Source: Allohahella marinimesophila
Lineage (GTDB): Bacteria; Pseudomonadota; Gammaproteobacteria; Pseudomonadales; Oleiphilaceae
Direction: 5' to 3'
Length of the DNA stretch: 64,000 nucleotides
Assembly (NCBI RefSeq): GCF_039538005.1
Contig: NZ_BAABBO010000011.1
Span: forward strand, 1 to 64,000
The notes under the pieces were generated by a model, which was given only the letters and a program-made list of their open reading frames with translations, made no database searches and was not told the origin of the DNA. Each line of letters opens with the position of its first letter. The first letter of the stretch is position 1. This document shows, one piece after another, positions 8,978-17,144 of this stretch. Position numbers and translations under genes: made by a program.

Positions 8978-10134
8978 AGCGTCATGCCTCGAAGTCCGGC
9001 CAGCCGCCAGAGCAGAAGCCCATCAGGAAGTCCGGCATGAGGGGTGCGGCCCGGGTGCCTGCCAAGCCCGCCGCGAGATCGTCCACGAAGCCCGTTCGTT
9101 CCCAGACGCAGTCGCCTGCATCAGGTAAGGTGGCCACACCTAAACAGCCTCGTGCCGAAGGCGGAGCCCGCGAAGGGCTCCAGCTGTCGCCTGCCCAGAG
9201 CTATCTTCGCCATCATCGACGCTGTGCCTCAGACGCGCTGAGCTTTCTTATCGGAAGACCATTCGCTGCTGCGCTGACTTCGCTGGTAGTGGGGCTGGCA
9301 CTCTCGCTGCCACTCATTCTCATCTTTCTGTCCTACAACATCGATCGCGTTGTGGCGCCGCTGCAGGCCAGTGGCGTCATCAATGTGTATTTCGATCCTG
9401 CACTCACTACCCAGCAGGCATCAGATCTGGCTCAGGTGATCAGCAAGCGGCCTGACGTCCGCTCAACAGACTTTATCGACAAGACCGAGGCGCTCGAACA
9501 GTTCAAGGATGATCCTGGCTGGTCGCAGACGCTCTCCCAGCTCGGGAACAATCCTTTGCCAGCCTCTGTGGTCGTCACGCCACTTGGTATCGAAGCGCCA
9601 GAGGGGGCCAGCAATATTCCGGGCAGCCCTCGAGCCTCGGCACTCGTCGATGCGCTGAATGGGCTGCCCGGTGTCGACGTTGTGCAGTCCGACAGCGAGT
9701 GGCTGGAACGTCTGCGCCTTATTCAGGACTTCCTGACCTCGTTTTTCGCCATGCTGGTCACTTTTTTCGGCATCATCGTCTGCGTCATTATCATCAATAC
9801 CGTCAGGTTGAATGTTGAAGCCAAGCGGGAAATGATACTGGTGACACAAATGATCGGCGGCACGCACGCCTTCGTTCGCAGGCCATTTCTGTACCTGGGC
9901 TTTTTTTATAGCCTGGTCGGTATGGTCATCGCGGCCATCATTGCTGTGATAGGCGCGGGCATGCTGGAATCCGCCATGACACCCTTGCTGAGAAGCTATG
10001 AGCTGGACTTCGAGCTGTACATGCCTGATATTGACGCTTTCCTCGGCTTCATCCTGCTGAGTCTGGTTCTCTGCGTTGGATCCGCTTTCGTCGCCGCGAG
10101 CGTACAGATCAAGCGTATCGAGTACAGTGGATGA
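8974..10134 (+). CDS. ftsX: Cell-division protein FtsX
   Basis: Inner-membrane partner of FtsE. After a long, strongly basic, low-complexity N-terminal tail (residues 1-70, rich in Lys, Arg, Pro, Ser), a first membrane helix lies at about 100-120, then a periplasmic domain to about 255, then three helices (about 262-285, 308-332, 355-378), the standard FtsX topology. At 386 residues it is longer than E. coli FtsX (352), mainly because of the tail. Overlaps ftsE by four bases. Confidence 0.95.
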   Translation: MKRHASKSGQPPEQKPIRKSGMRGAARVPAKPAARSSTKPVRSQTQSPASGKVATPKQPRAEGGAREGLQLSPAQSYLRHHRRCASDALSFLIGRPFAAALTSLVVGLALSLPLILIFLSYNIDRVVAPLQASGVINVYFDPALTTQQASDLAQVISKRPDVRSTDFIDKTEALEQFKDDPGWSQTLSQLGNNPLPASVVVTPLGIEAPEGASNIPGSPRASALVDALNGLPGVDVVQSDSEWLERLRLIQDFLTSFFAMLVTFFGIIVCVIIINTVRLNVEAKREMILVTQMIGGTHAFVRRPFLYLGFFYSLVGMVIAAIIAVIGAGMLESAMTPLLRSYELDFELYMPDIDAFLGFILLSLVLCVGSAFVAASVQIKRIEYSG

Positions 10135-10183
10135 CACAGCGCACCCCTCGCTGGCCGGCACCCTACTTGAATCGAGGCTCGAC

Positions 10184-10203
10184 TCGGCAGATAATTCTGC
10201 CGA
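10184..10203. repeat. Inverted repeat between ftsX and rpoH
   Basis: TCGGCAG at 10184-10190 and CTGCCGA at 10197-10203 form a perfect 7-bp stem with an AT-only loop (ATAATT). It lies 50 bases after ftsX and immediately upstream of the predicted rpoH -35 box. There is no T-run after it, so it is a poor terminator; an operator or a structure limiting readthrough from ftsEX are alternatives. Confidence 0.5.
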
Positions 10204-10210
10204 AGCAAGA

Positions 10211-10238
10211 TTGCAGAATTATAACTTTTACCTATCAT
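10211..10238 (+). promoter_or_regulatory. Candidate sigma-70 promoter of rpoH
   Basis: TTGCAG (10211-10216), 16-base spacer, TATCAT (10233-10238), followed by an AT-rich leader of about 45 bases to the rpoH ATG. A second -10-like TACAAT lies at 10248-10253. Several overlapping promoters are usual for rpoH. The call rests on box similarity and position only. Confidence 0.4.
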
Positions 10239-10290
10239 TAATGATGATACAATAGGTTTAAGAAATTGTTACAGCATTGGAGCTGATCAC

Positions 10291-11148
10291 ATGAGCAAAG
10301 CACTACAACCAGTAGATTTGTTGACCCCGGTCGGCAACCTGGAAAGCTATGTTCAGGCTGTTAATAGTGTAGCGGTCCTTAGCGCTGAAGAAGAGCGGGA
10401 CCTTGCGCTCCGGTACCATGAGGAAGGGGAGCTCGACGCTGCCCGACAGCTGGTACTGGCGCACCTGAGATTCGTTGTACACATAGCACGGTCCTACAGC
10501 GGCTATGGATTACCGCTGGCTGATCTCGTCCAGGAAGGGAATATCGGCCTGATGAAGGCTGTGAAGCGTTTCGACCCACATTATGGTGTGCGTCTGGTGT
10601 CCTTCGCCGTGCATTGGGTAAAGGCCGAGATGCATGAATATATTCTGAAGAACTGGCGCATTGTCAAAGTGGCGACCACCAAGGCGCAGCGGAAACTGTT
10701 TTTCAACCTTCGCTCGTCGAAGAAAAAGCTCGCCTGGCTGAGCCAGGACGAGGTAAAGGCCGTGGCAGAAGACCTTGGTGTGAACGAAAAGGTCGTGATG
10801 GAGATGGAAAGTAGAATGTCCGGTCAGGACACTGCTTTTGATGCCTTCTCCGATGACGATGACGATGCAGCCTATCTGGCGCCCGCGAGCTACCTTGAAG
10901 ACAGCTCCCGAGACCCTGCGCGCCTGCTCGAGTCCGAGAACTGGGAGGAAGATTCTACTTCCAGGCTGCATACAGCCCTGACCAGGCTCGATGATCGTAG
11001 CAAGGACATCCTGCAGAAGCGCTGGCTGAGTGACGAGAAATCGACACTGCATGATCTCGCCGATGAGTATGGCGTGTCAGCGGAGCGAATTCGGCAGCTT
11101 GAGAAAAATGCGATGAAGAAGATCAGAGCTGAACTTGCAGCGGCCTGA
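10291..11148 (+). CDS. rpoH: RNA polymerase sigma-32 factor
   Basis: Alternative sigma factor directing heat-shock transcription. The 285-residue protein has region 2 with DLVQEGNIGLMKAVKRFDP and the RpoH box QRKLFFNLR (about residues 131-139), the element specific to sigma-32 and involved in its turnover. Region 4 has the helix-turn-helix LADEYGVSAERIRQLEKNAMKKIR. Located after ftsEX, its conserved position in gammaproteobacteria, but separated by 156 bases with its own promoter region. A strong terminator follows. Control by DnaK and FtsH is family knowledge, not visible here. Confidence 0.97.
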   Translation: MSKALQPVDLLTPVGNLESYVQAVNSVAVLSAEEERDLALRYHEEGELDAARQLVLAHLRFVVHIARSYSGYGLPLADLVQEGNIGLMKAVKRFDPHYGVRLVSFAVHWVKAEMHEYILKNWRIVKVATTKAQRKLFFNLRSSKKKLAWLSQDEVKAVAEDLGVNEKVVMEMESRMSGQDTAFDAFSDDDDDAAYLAPASYLEDSSRDPARLLESENWEEDSTSRLHTALTRLDDRSKDILQKRWLSDEKSTLHDLADEYGVSAERIRQLEKNAMKKIRAELAAA

Positions 11149-11170
11149 CCGGACACCAGTACACGTATAT

Positions 11171-11195
11171 AACCGCCGAGAGGCGGTTTTTTTTT
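11171..11195 (+). terminator. Rho-independent terminator of rpoH
   Basis: Perfect stem ACCGCC/GGCGGT (11172-11177 and 11182-11187) with loop GAGA and a run of nine T (11187-11195), 23 bases after the rpoH stop codon. The T-run leads almost directly into the SD of the next gene. Confidence 0.9.
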
Positions 11196-11213
11196 ACAGC
11201 GGAGGATCCCGGG

Positions 11214-12113
11214 ATGAGCACAGGACAACACTGTCGAATCCGAACGGTAGCCTTCCTTGGGCTGGGTCTGATGGGCCAACCTATGGTGAGTCGTCTTCTG
11301 ACCTCCGGGTATGATTTGCAGGTCTGGAATCGCACCCGAAGCAAGGCCCGGCAGTTCGAGGAAGATGGCATACTGAGAGATAGCGCTCAGGCAGCAGTGT
11401 CCAGTGCGGAGGTGGTCGTGTTCATGCTGACCGACGGGCCGGCAGTTGATCAGGTGCTGCGGTCGCTGGATCTCGCGCAAACCGCCGAAGATGCTCTTAT
11501 CATCGATATGAGTTCGATTAGGCCCGAGATGGCAAAACAGCATGCAGCACTGGTCGCTGCCGCGGGCAGGCGCTATCTCGATGCCCCTGTGTCCGGAGGT
11601 ACGCCTGGCGCAGCGGCTGGAACGCTGTCCATCATGGCGGGTGGGCAATCCGACGATTTTGAGACAGCGGTCACCTTCCTCAAGAACTTCGGAACGCCGC
11701 GCTATATGGGTGAAGCTGGTTGTGGCCAGATCGCGAAGCTCGCCAACCAGGCCATTGTCGGTATCACGATTGGTGCGGTGTCGGAAGCAATGCTGCTGGC
11801 GAAGAAAGCCGGTGTGGATGCTGTCGCTTTGCGGGAGGCCCTGTTGGGTGGCTTTGCCGCCAGCCGAATTCTTGAACTGCACGGCCAGCGCATCATCGAT
11901 GACGATTTCGAGCCTGGAGGACGTTCATCGGTTCAGCTGAAAGACATGCGCAGCGTGTGCCAGCTAGCTGACGCACTCGACCTGGAGCTCCCGATTTCGG
12001 AGCTCGTCGCCTCGCTCTATGCACAGATGAGCGATGAGCACCTGCAACTTGATCACAGTGCCCTTTATCTCCATTTGCGTTCCCTCAGGGCGCATCATAT
12101 CAACGAGGATTGA
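11214..12113 (+). CDS. NAD(P)-dependent 3-hydroxyisobutyrate/tartronate-semialdehyde dehydrogenase family
   Basis: Beta-hydroxyacid dehydrogenase of 299 residues. The N-terminal Rossmann signature is FLGLGLMGQPM, the substrate site is DAPVSGGTPGAAAGTLSIMAGG, and the catalytic lysine is in GCGQIAKLANQA. These place it with 3-hydroxyisobutyrate dehydrogenase and 2-hydroxy-3-oxopropionate reductase (GarR/GlxR), but the substrate cannot be decided. No valine-degradation or glyoxylate genes are next to it. The stop overlaps the djlA start (TGATG), so the two are translationally coupled although functionally unrelated. Confidence 0.85.
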   Translation: MSTGQHCRIRTVAFLGLGLMGQPMVSRLLTSGYDLQVWNRTRSKARQFEEDGILRDSAQAAVSSAEVVVFMLTDGPAVDQVLRSLDLAQTAEDALIIDMSSIRPEMAKQHAALVAAAGRRYLDAPVSGGTPGAAAGTLSIMAGGQSDDFETAVTFLKNFGTPRYMGEAGCGQIAKLANQAIVGITIGAVSEAMLLAKKAGVDAVALREALLGGFAASRILELHGQRIIDDDFEPGGRSSVQLKDMRSVCQLADALDLELPISELVASLYAQMSDEHLQLDHSALYLHLRSLRAHHINED

Positions 12114-12961
12114 TGAATTTGTTTGGAAAACTGATCGCTGGCCTGCTGGGCTATCTCATACTGGGCATTCCGGGTCTCATTCTCGGCTTGTTGATTGGCC
12201 ATCTGTTCGACAAAGGCCTCGCAGGCATAGCTGCTGACCCCCGCCTATCCGATCCGGTGTATCGGGCCAAGATTGAAGCCAGCTTCTTCCGGCTCAGTTT
12301 CCAGATGCTCGGCGCCATGGCGAAGGCCGATGGGCGCGTGAGTGAAATGGAGCTTCAGGCGGCACGGGCACTCATGCAGCGCATGAACCTGGATGAGCAG
12401 CGCACCGCCGAAGCCATGACTGCCTTCAATGCCGGCAAGAGTCCTGATTTTGATCTTGATGCGGCGCTGAACGAGTTCTCCGAGGTGGTCGACAAGCGCA
12501 AGGATCTGGTGGCTTTCCTCATTCAGACGCTGGCCGTCATGGCAGCTGCAGACGGTCACCTCGACGAAGCCGAAAACGAATTCCTCATGCAGGTCGGCAC
12601 CCGTCTCGGCGTCTCCAGGGCCCAGCTACAAATGCTCCTGCGGATGATGGCGGCCCAGTCGGGCTTCCATGGTCAGACCAGAGGCGGAGGTCAGCAAGGC
12701 GGCTATCAAGGTGGCGGACAGCAACCACCACATGTTTCGGAAGCCGAGCGCCTTGAGCAGGCCTATTGGGCCCTCGGCGTCAGCCAGAATGACAGCGATG
12801 CCACGATCAAGAAAGCCTATCGCAAGCTCATGAGCGAGCATCATCCGGACAAGCTGGCGGCTCGTGGTATTCCAGAATCGATGCGTGCCCTGCACACTGA
12901 GAAAGCGAAGGAGATTTCGACCGCCTATGAACTGATCAAGGCAAATCGTGGTATGAAGTAG
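12113..12961 (+). CDS. djlA: DnaJ-like membrane co-chaperone DjlA
   Basis: Membrane-anchored J-protein that stimulates DnaK and in E. coli affects envelope stress signalling. The 282-residue protein has an N-terminal glycine-containing membrane helix (about residues 6-30), a TerB-like helical domain (about 50-175), a Gly/Gln-rich linker (GGGQQGGYQGGGQQ) and a C-terminal J domain with the essential HPD in EHHPDKL. Domain order is exactly that of DjlA. The ATG at 12113 is chosen over a TTG at 12110 because GAGG lies four bases upstream and the anchor then begins as MNLFGKL. The response regulator gene follows after 45 bases. Confidence 0.92.
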   Translation: MNLFGKLIAGLLGYLILGIPGLILGLLIGHLFDKGLAGIAADPRLSDPVYRAKIEASFFRLSFQMLGAMAKADGRVSEMELQAARALMQRMNLDEQRTAEAMTAFNAGKSPDFDLDAALNEFSEVVDKRKDLVAFLIQTLAVMAAADGHLDEAENEFLMQVGTRLGVSRAQLQMLLRMMAAQSGFHGQTRGGGQQGGYQGGGQQPPHVSEAERLEQAYWALGVSQNDSDATIKKAYRKLMSEHHPDKLAARGIPESMRALHTEKAKEISTAYELIKANRGMK

Positions 12962-13006
12962 ACAGGTAAGGCATAAATTGCGCAACAGCATAATGGAGCA
13001 AACGCG

Positions 13007-13687
13007 ATGCGGGTGTTAGTAATTGAAGACGATGCAGATGTAGCCAACTATCTCAACAAGGGCTTGAAAGAGAGTGGCTATACCGTGGATCTGGCGGACA
13101 ATGGAAAGGACGGCCTGCACATGGCCCTGGAGGAGCAGTACGACCTCCTGATCGTGGACCGTATGTTGCCGGGCCTGGACGGCGTAAACGTCGTGAAGCG
13201 GCTCAGGGCCGAAGAAAAGACCACGCCTGTGTTGTTCCTCAGTGCGCTGGGTGAAGTCGATGACAGGGTGCAGGGCTTGAAAGCCGGCGGCGACGACTAT
13301 CTCGTCAAGCCATTTTCATTCAGTGAGTTGCTGGCCAGGGTGGAGTCTCTGCTCCGCCGCACGCAGAACCAATCTGACATCGTGACGTCGCTGAAGGTCG
13401 CGGACCTGGAAATGGATCTGCTCGCCCGGACTGTAAAACGCTCCGGTCAGAAGATCGATCTGCAGCCGCGCGAGTTCCGTCTGCTTGAGTACTTCATGCG
13501 GAACCCGGATCAGGTGCTGACCCGAACCATGTTGCTGGAGAAGGTGTGGGATTATCATTTCGATCCGCAGACCAATGTCATCGATGTGCATATCAGTCGC
13601 CTGCGTTCAAAGATCGACAAGGATTTCAGCGTGCAGCTGCTGCATACCGTTCGGGGCTCTGGCTATATTCTCAGGGAAGGTGAGTGA
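13007..13687 (+). CDS. OmpR-family response regulator
   Basis: DNA-binding response regulator of 226 residues. The receiver domain has the acidic pair near D8/D9, phospho-acceptor D51 (LLIVDRMLPG) and switch Lys in LVKPFSF; the C-terminal winged helix contains DVHISRLRSKID and the VRGSGYIL end. The closest recognisable subgroup is that of CusR/IrlR-type metal or envelope regulators. It is 19 bases upstream of a cognate sensor kinase. No target gene is adjacent, so the stimulus is unknown. Confidence 0.9.
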   Translation: MRVLVIEDDADVANYLNKGLKESGYTVDLADNGKDGLHMALEEQYDLLIVDRMLPGLDGVNVVKRLRAEEKTTPVLFLSALGEVDDRVQGLKAGGDDYLVKPFSFSELLARVESLLRRTQNQSDIVTSLKVADLEMDLLARTVKRSGQKIDLQPREFRLLEYFMRNPDQVLTRTMLLEKVWDYHFDPQTNVIDVHISRLRSKIDKDFSVQLLHTVRGSGYILREGE

Positions 13688-13706
13688 TCCGGAGGTCTGA
13701 CTGCCA

Positions 13707-15155
13707 GTGAGGTTCAGCCGAATACTCAGTTCGTCCAGTTTCCGGCTGGCTTTCGTGTACATGCTGCTGTTTGCAGCCTCGGTATTCGTGCTGCTCGGCT
13801 TTATTTACTGGGCTACCGTCGGCTTCATGACCGATCAGGTCGAAGAGACGATACAGGCCGAGATTCAGGGGCTTGCCGAGCAATATCGCCGACAGGGTTT
13901 GCGCGGTATGGTCAGCGTGCTCAATGAGCGTGTGCTGAGCCGACCCACTGGCGAGTCGCTGTATCTTATCGTCAACAGCGAAAAGAAACCGCTGGCTGGC
14001 AACCTGAATGAGTGGCCAGCAGTGCTCGAAGATAGAAATGGCTGGATCAGCTTCTATCTGAATCGTCCGGCCGATCGTTTTGAGCAGCCTCACCTGGCCC
14101 GCGCCAAGCTGTTCCAGCTGCAGGGTGGCTACATGCTGCTGGTTGGCAGAGATGTTTATGACCTGTTCAGGGTCAGGGCCTTGATAGAGCAGTCGCTGCT
14201 CTACGGCATCGGCATTACCATCGCCCTCGCCTTTATTGGAGGGGTGCTGCTGGCGCGGGGTACCCGAACCAGAATCGAAACCATCAACCAGACCAGTCGC
14301 AAGATCATGCAAGGCGATCTTTCATTGCGGGTGCCAGTACGTGGAACGGGCGATGACTTCGACGAGCTTGCGGTGCACCTCAACCGCATGCTCGAGCAGA
14401 TCGAAGAACTCATGGCAGGTGTCAAGCATGTCTCGGACAATATCGCCCACGACCTGAGAACCCCGCTGACACGTTTGAGAAGCCGGCTTGAAGTGCTGTC
14501 TACCAACAGGCTCGATAGCGGCTCGCAACAGATTGTCGAAGAGGCGCTGGGCGAAACTGACCGTTTGCTGATCACCTTCAATTCCCTGCTGCGAATAGCC
14601 AGAATCGAATCCGGTGGCTACCAGGCTCACTTTACCAAAGTGGATATGGTTGGGCTGGTCAACGACGCCATCGAGCTCTACGATGCGCTTGCCCAGGACA
14701 AGAATCAGACCGTCGAAGTGGAACTGGCTGAGAGTGCCTGCGTCAGCGGAGACCAGAATCTGCTATTCCAGGCCGTAGCCAATCTGCTCGATAACGCGAT
14801 CAAATACAGTCCTGAAAACAGTCGGGTTGGCATTCAGCTCGACGGAGGTAGGGAAGTCACGTTGACGGTCTGGGATACTGGTCCGGGCATTGCACCCGAA
14901 GAGCGGGAACATGTATTCGAGCGCTTCTACCGCGTCGACAAGACCCGTGGCCTACCCGGCAACGGCCTTGGCCTGAGTATGGTCAGAGCGGTGGCAAGAA
15001 TGCACAAGGGTCGGATCGAACTGTCAGAAACTTCAGCAGATTCGACAGGGCTGAAAGTGATCATCACACTCCCGGCCTGCGATGGCGTAACAGTCTCACC
15101 GCCGGCCTTGCCCTACCAGGGCGATTCTGCGCCACGACCCCAGGCCCTCAAATAA
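13707..15155 (+). CDS. Sensor histidine kinase
   Basis: Membrane kinase of 482 residues that starts with GTG preceded by GGAGG. Membrane helices lie at about 15-37 and 166-184 with a 125-residue periplasmic sensor domain between, then HAMP (about 185-240), a dimerisation domain with phospho-acceptor H248 (NIAHDLRTPLTRLRSRLEVL region) and an ATPase domain with N-box NLLDNAIKYSP, GPGIAPEE and GNGLGLSMV. Forms a two-component pair with the preceding response regulator. The periplasmic domain has no motif that identifies a ligand. Confidence 0.9.
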   Translation: MRFSRILSSSSFRLAFVYMLLFAASVFVLLGFIYWATVGFMTDQVEETIQAEIQGLAEQYRRQGLRGMVSVLNERVLSRPTGESLYLIVNSEKKPLAGNLNEWPAVLEDRNGWISFYLNRPADRFEQPHLARAKLFQLQGGYMLLVGRDVYDLFRVRALIEQSLLYGIGITIALAFIGGVLLARGTRTRIETINQTSRKIMQGDLSLRVPVRGTGDDFDELAVHLNRMLEQIEELMAGVKHVSDNIAHDLRTPLTRLRSRLEVLSTNRLDSGSQQIVEEALGETDRLLITFNSLLRIARIESGGYQAHFTKVDMVGLVNDAIELYDALAQDKNQTVEVELAESACVSGDQNLLFQAVANLLDNAIKYSPENSRVGIQLDGGREVTLTVWDTGPGIAPEEREHVFERFYRVDKTRGLPGNGLGLSMVRAVARMHKGRIELSETSADSTGLKVIITLPACDGVTVSPPALPYQGDSAPRPQALK

Positions 15156-15169
15156 GGGCGGCAGTCGAC

Positions 15170-15454
15170 TCAGCCTTTGCGGCCGAGGAAGCCCTTGACG
15201 GTATCCGAGGTGGTTTTTAACGGATGCCTGGCTGCATTGGTAATGAAACTTCGGGCTCTCTGCACGCCAGCCTTTTTCTGGTCCAGGCGGGCCCGTAGAC
15301 TGTCGAGCTCACCTTCGAGATGCTTCTGTTCAGCCATGATGTAGGCCAGAACAGTGTGCCGGTTGAAGTCATCCGTAATTCCCAGCTTTTCCAACCGCCC
15401 TCCGATGAGGTCGAGTCCGGAGAGTGCCTTGTCCATCATAATCTGTGTATTCAT
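15170..15454 (-). CDS. Small helical cytosolic protein, unknown
   Basis: A 94-residue protein I do not recognise. It is mostly predicted helix with a heptad-like middle (MAEQKHLEGELDSLRARLDQ) and a basic C-terminus (HPLKTTSDTVKGFLGRKG). The ATG at 15454 has AGGAG ten bases upstream; a frame extension to 15583 adds residues with no family-like features. Convergent with the sensor kinase (14-base gap). The phasin-like appearance is a weak impression only. Confidence 0.55.
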   Translation of the reverse strand: MNTQIMMDKALSGLDLIGGRLEKLGITDDFNRHTVLAYIMAEQKHLEGELDSLRARLDQKKAGVQRARSFITNAARHPLKTTSDTVKGFLGRKG

Positions 15455-15599
15455 CCTGCTGCTCCTGCGCATTCGATCACGCCCATAGCGGCCGCAATCA
15501 CTGTTATCTTTGCCATACGGTGGCGCTGGCTTCAGGATGCTAAGCCCTGGCCCTAGAGCGAGCAACCTAAAACATGGGGCCAATTACAGATACTTAACG

Positions 15600-15755
15600 C
15601 GGCGGCCACCTCATGGCCACCAGCGAAGCCCTATAGTGGTAGCCATGAGAGGGCAATTGAATTGTCTTTTTCATGAGTAGCTCCTGTGTAGGGTCTCGTA
15701 CAGGTCCCCCTGACCAGACCCAATTTGAACCTCGGTGATTACCGGGGTTTTTTTT
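15600..15755 (+). ncRNA. Candidate small RNA ending in an intrinsic terminator
   Basis: A plus-strand terminator stands here with no plus-strand gene directly upstream: the nearest, the sensor kinase, ends 570 bases earlier and an oppositely oriented gene intervenes. Upstream of it is a nested hairpin and a second weak hairpin with T-run. This is what an independent small RNA would look like, but I cannot identify a confident promoter or a known RNA family, and the 5' end is arbitrary. The terminator may instead serve greB from the other strand. Confidence 0.3.
15728..15755 (+). terminator. Strong rho-independent terminator
   Basis: AACCTCGGT / ACCGGGGTT (15728-15736, 15741-15749; one G-T pair) with loop GATT and eight T ending at 15755. 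Its T-run is on the plus strand. Read on the minus strand, where greB ends 10 bases away, the hairpin is followed only by TTCAAATT, so it is at best weakly bidirectional. Confidence 0.75.
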
Positions 15756-15765
15756 CGTCCGGAAT

Positions 15766-16239
15766 TCAGTGCTCGTAAGCGATGGCGTTTACAGTCCATA
15801 CCAGCGCCCCAGAGGGCGTCTTGACGACGACTTCATCGTCGACCTGTTTACCGACCAGAGCCCGGGCCATCGGCGAGTCGATGGAAATATTTCGACTGCC
15901 TGCCTCGATTTCGTCTCCGCCAACGATTCGATAGCTCACTACCTTGCCCTCTTCATTCTCCACTTCTACTGTGGCCCCAAAAAACACCCGGCCCTCCTGC
16001 TCGGGGGAATAGTCAACGATTTTGAGGTCTTCGAGCTGCCGGCTCAGATAGCCCACGCGCCGGTCGATTTCCCGCAGGCGTTTCTTGCCATAGATGTACT
16101 CTGCATTCTCGCTGCGGTCACCAAGTGCAGCTGCTTCACTGACCGCGCGGGTAACCTCAGGACGTTCCACTTTCCAGAGCTGCTGCAGCTCTGCACTGAG
16201 TTTTTCCCAGCCCTGGCGGGTGATGAGCTTGGCTTTCAT
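15766..16239 (-). CDS. greB: Transcription elongation factor GreB
   Basis: Binds the secondary channel of RNA polymerase and stimulates cleavage of backtracked RNA. The 157-residue protein has the N-terminal coiled coil (KLSAELQQLWKVERPEVTRAV, then LGDRSENAEYIYGKKRLREIDRR with the acidic tip) and the C-terminal FKBP-like domain (GDEIEAGSRNISIDSPMARALVGK). YIYGKKRLREIDRR and the overall match to GreB rather than GreA support the assignment. The upstream 110 bases contain a TATACAAT -10-like element. Confidence 0.94.
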   Translation of the reverse strand: MKAKLITRQGWEKLSAELQQLWKVERPEVTRAVSEAAALGDRSENAEYIYGKKRLREIDRRVGYLSRQLEDLKIVDYSPEQEGRVFFGATVEVENEEGKVVSYRIVGGDEIEAGSRNISIDSPMARALVGKQVDDEVVVKTPSGALVWTVNAIAYEH

Positions 16240-16349
16240 GAGAGTTACCGTTGCTGGATTGTATAAGAGAGCACAATATCGTAGTCGTATAGTATGGATA
16301 ATGTACGGTGCACAGAAACTATAACTAGAAAAGCCGGGAAGACTACATC

Positions 16350-17069
16350 ATGGACACACGCTTACGAATAGGAATGGCGGCTTTGACCAGCCTCCTGCTT
16401 GCTACCAGCTTGCTCAGCTTCGCCGAAGAAGATGAGCTTATTGAAATCGTCGATCCTGTCACGTCTTCCCAAGGCGGGACGGAGGAGCGCGTCGAATACA
16501 CCGAAGTCGAGGTCGTCGAGGAGTTGGTGCAGCAGGATGCAGCTGATACCCAGGCCCGCAGCGAAGAAAGCGAAAAGGACGTGGTGACTCAGCCACTGCT
16601 GGTCGATCCCGAAACCAGAGAGATCGAGGCCGTGGTCATTCAGGCCGACGTACCTGGACCCGAGATAATCAAAAAGGACGAGTTCGTGATTCTTGAGGGC
16701 AAGCCGCTCGATACGAACACACCGCAGAACGTGCCTTCGGCAGAGCGCAACAGCGATCTGCTCGATCCACAGCGAACCGACCGCTCTACCGTGGAAACGA
16801 TTCCCTTCGAGCCGATGGATCTGCAGGCCATGTCTCAAATGGGGATAGATGGCGCGCTGGATGCGCCTGACCTGAATCGCTCGGAAGATCCTCAGGCCGC
16901 CGTGTCTCCGCTCTCGGACGAACAGGCCAGAGAGCAGCTGAGAAAATACGATACCCGGGAAGATCTTGGTCGTTTCAACGTGCCGAGCGAGTTTCGATTG
17001 CGCCCGGCCCCAGTCGATGTGACCGGCAGAACCTACAACTACGATTATCTGATCTCGACACCGCGCTGA
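16350..17069 (+). CDS. Acidic exported protein, unknown
   Basis: A 239-residue protein without a recognised domain. A signal peptide (residues 1-25, ending LLSFA before EEDE) is followed by a very acidic, Glu/Asp/Val/Gln-rich region to about 140 and a more ordered C-terminus (EQAREQLRKYDTREDLGRF, then TYNYDYLIS). The acidic stretch is probably disordered and periplasmic. AT-rich DNA with TATAGT and GATAATG just upstream may be its promoter, divergent from greB. Its stop codon falls inside an inverted repeat. Confidence 0.65.
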   Translation: MDTRLRIGMAALTSLLLATSLLSFAEEDELIEIVDPVTSSQGGTEERVEYTEVEVVEELVQQDAADTQARSEESEKDVVTQPLLVDPETREIEAVVIQADVPGPEIIKKDEFVILEGKPLDTNTPQNVPSAERNSDLLDPQRTDRSTVETIPFEPMDLQAMSQMGIDGALDAPDLNRSEDPQAAVSPLSDEQAREQLRKYDTREDLGRFNVPSEFRLRPAPVDVTGRTYNYDYLISTPR

Positions 17070-17113
17070 TCACACGCGGTGGTCGCCACGCGGTGGTCGC
17101 CACTGATCAGCGC
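17063..17113. repeat. Nested inverted and tandem repeat between convergent genes
   Basis: GCGCTGATCA (17063-17072) and TGATCAGCGC (17104-17113) form a perfect 10-bp inverted repeat. Inside it a 14-mer, ACGCGGTGGTCGCC, occurs twice in perfect tandem (17074-17087 and 17088-17101), each able to form a small GTGG/CCAC hairpin. The left arm includes the stop codon of the preceding gene. Position between convergent genes fits a bidirectional terminator without a T-run. Confidence 0.75.
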
Positions 17114-17144
17114 AGGCACTGGGGCTGCGCTGATCGACTGCGTG

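Larger units (their letters stand above)
15455..15765. other. 311-base intergenic stretch with structured elements
   Basis: No coding frame with a start and SD is evident. It contains, on the plus strand, a GGCAA/TTGTC hairpin followed by five T (15652-15671), a 6+4-bp nested hairpin (GGGTCT 15691-15696 with AGACCC 15716-15721, enclosing GGTC/GACC), and a strong terminator (15728-15755). CATGAG occurs twice (15644 and 15672). See the ncRNA candidate. Confidence 0.6.

Noticed and set aside
10890..11882. 330-codon minus-strand frame opposite rpoH end and the dehydrogenase
   Set aside because: Spans two real plus-strand genes and the rpoH terminator, which argues against a gene.
17074..17101. 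CRISPR-like tandem repeat
   Set aside because: Only two copies with no spacers and no cas genes; the repeat is part of a hairpin structure.
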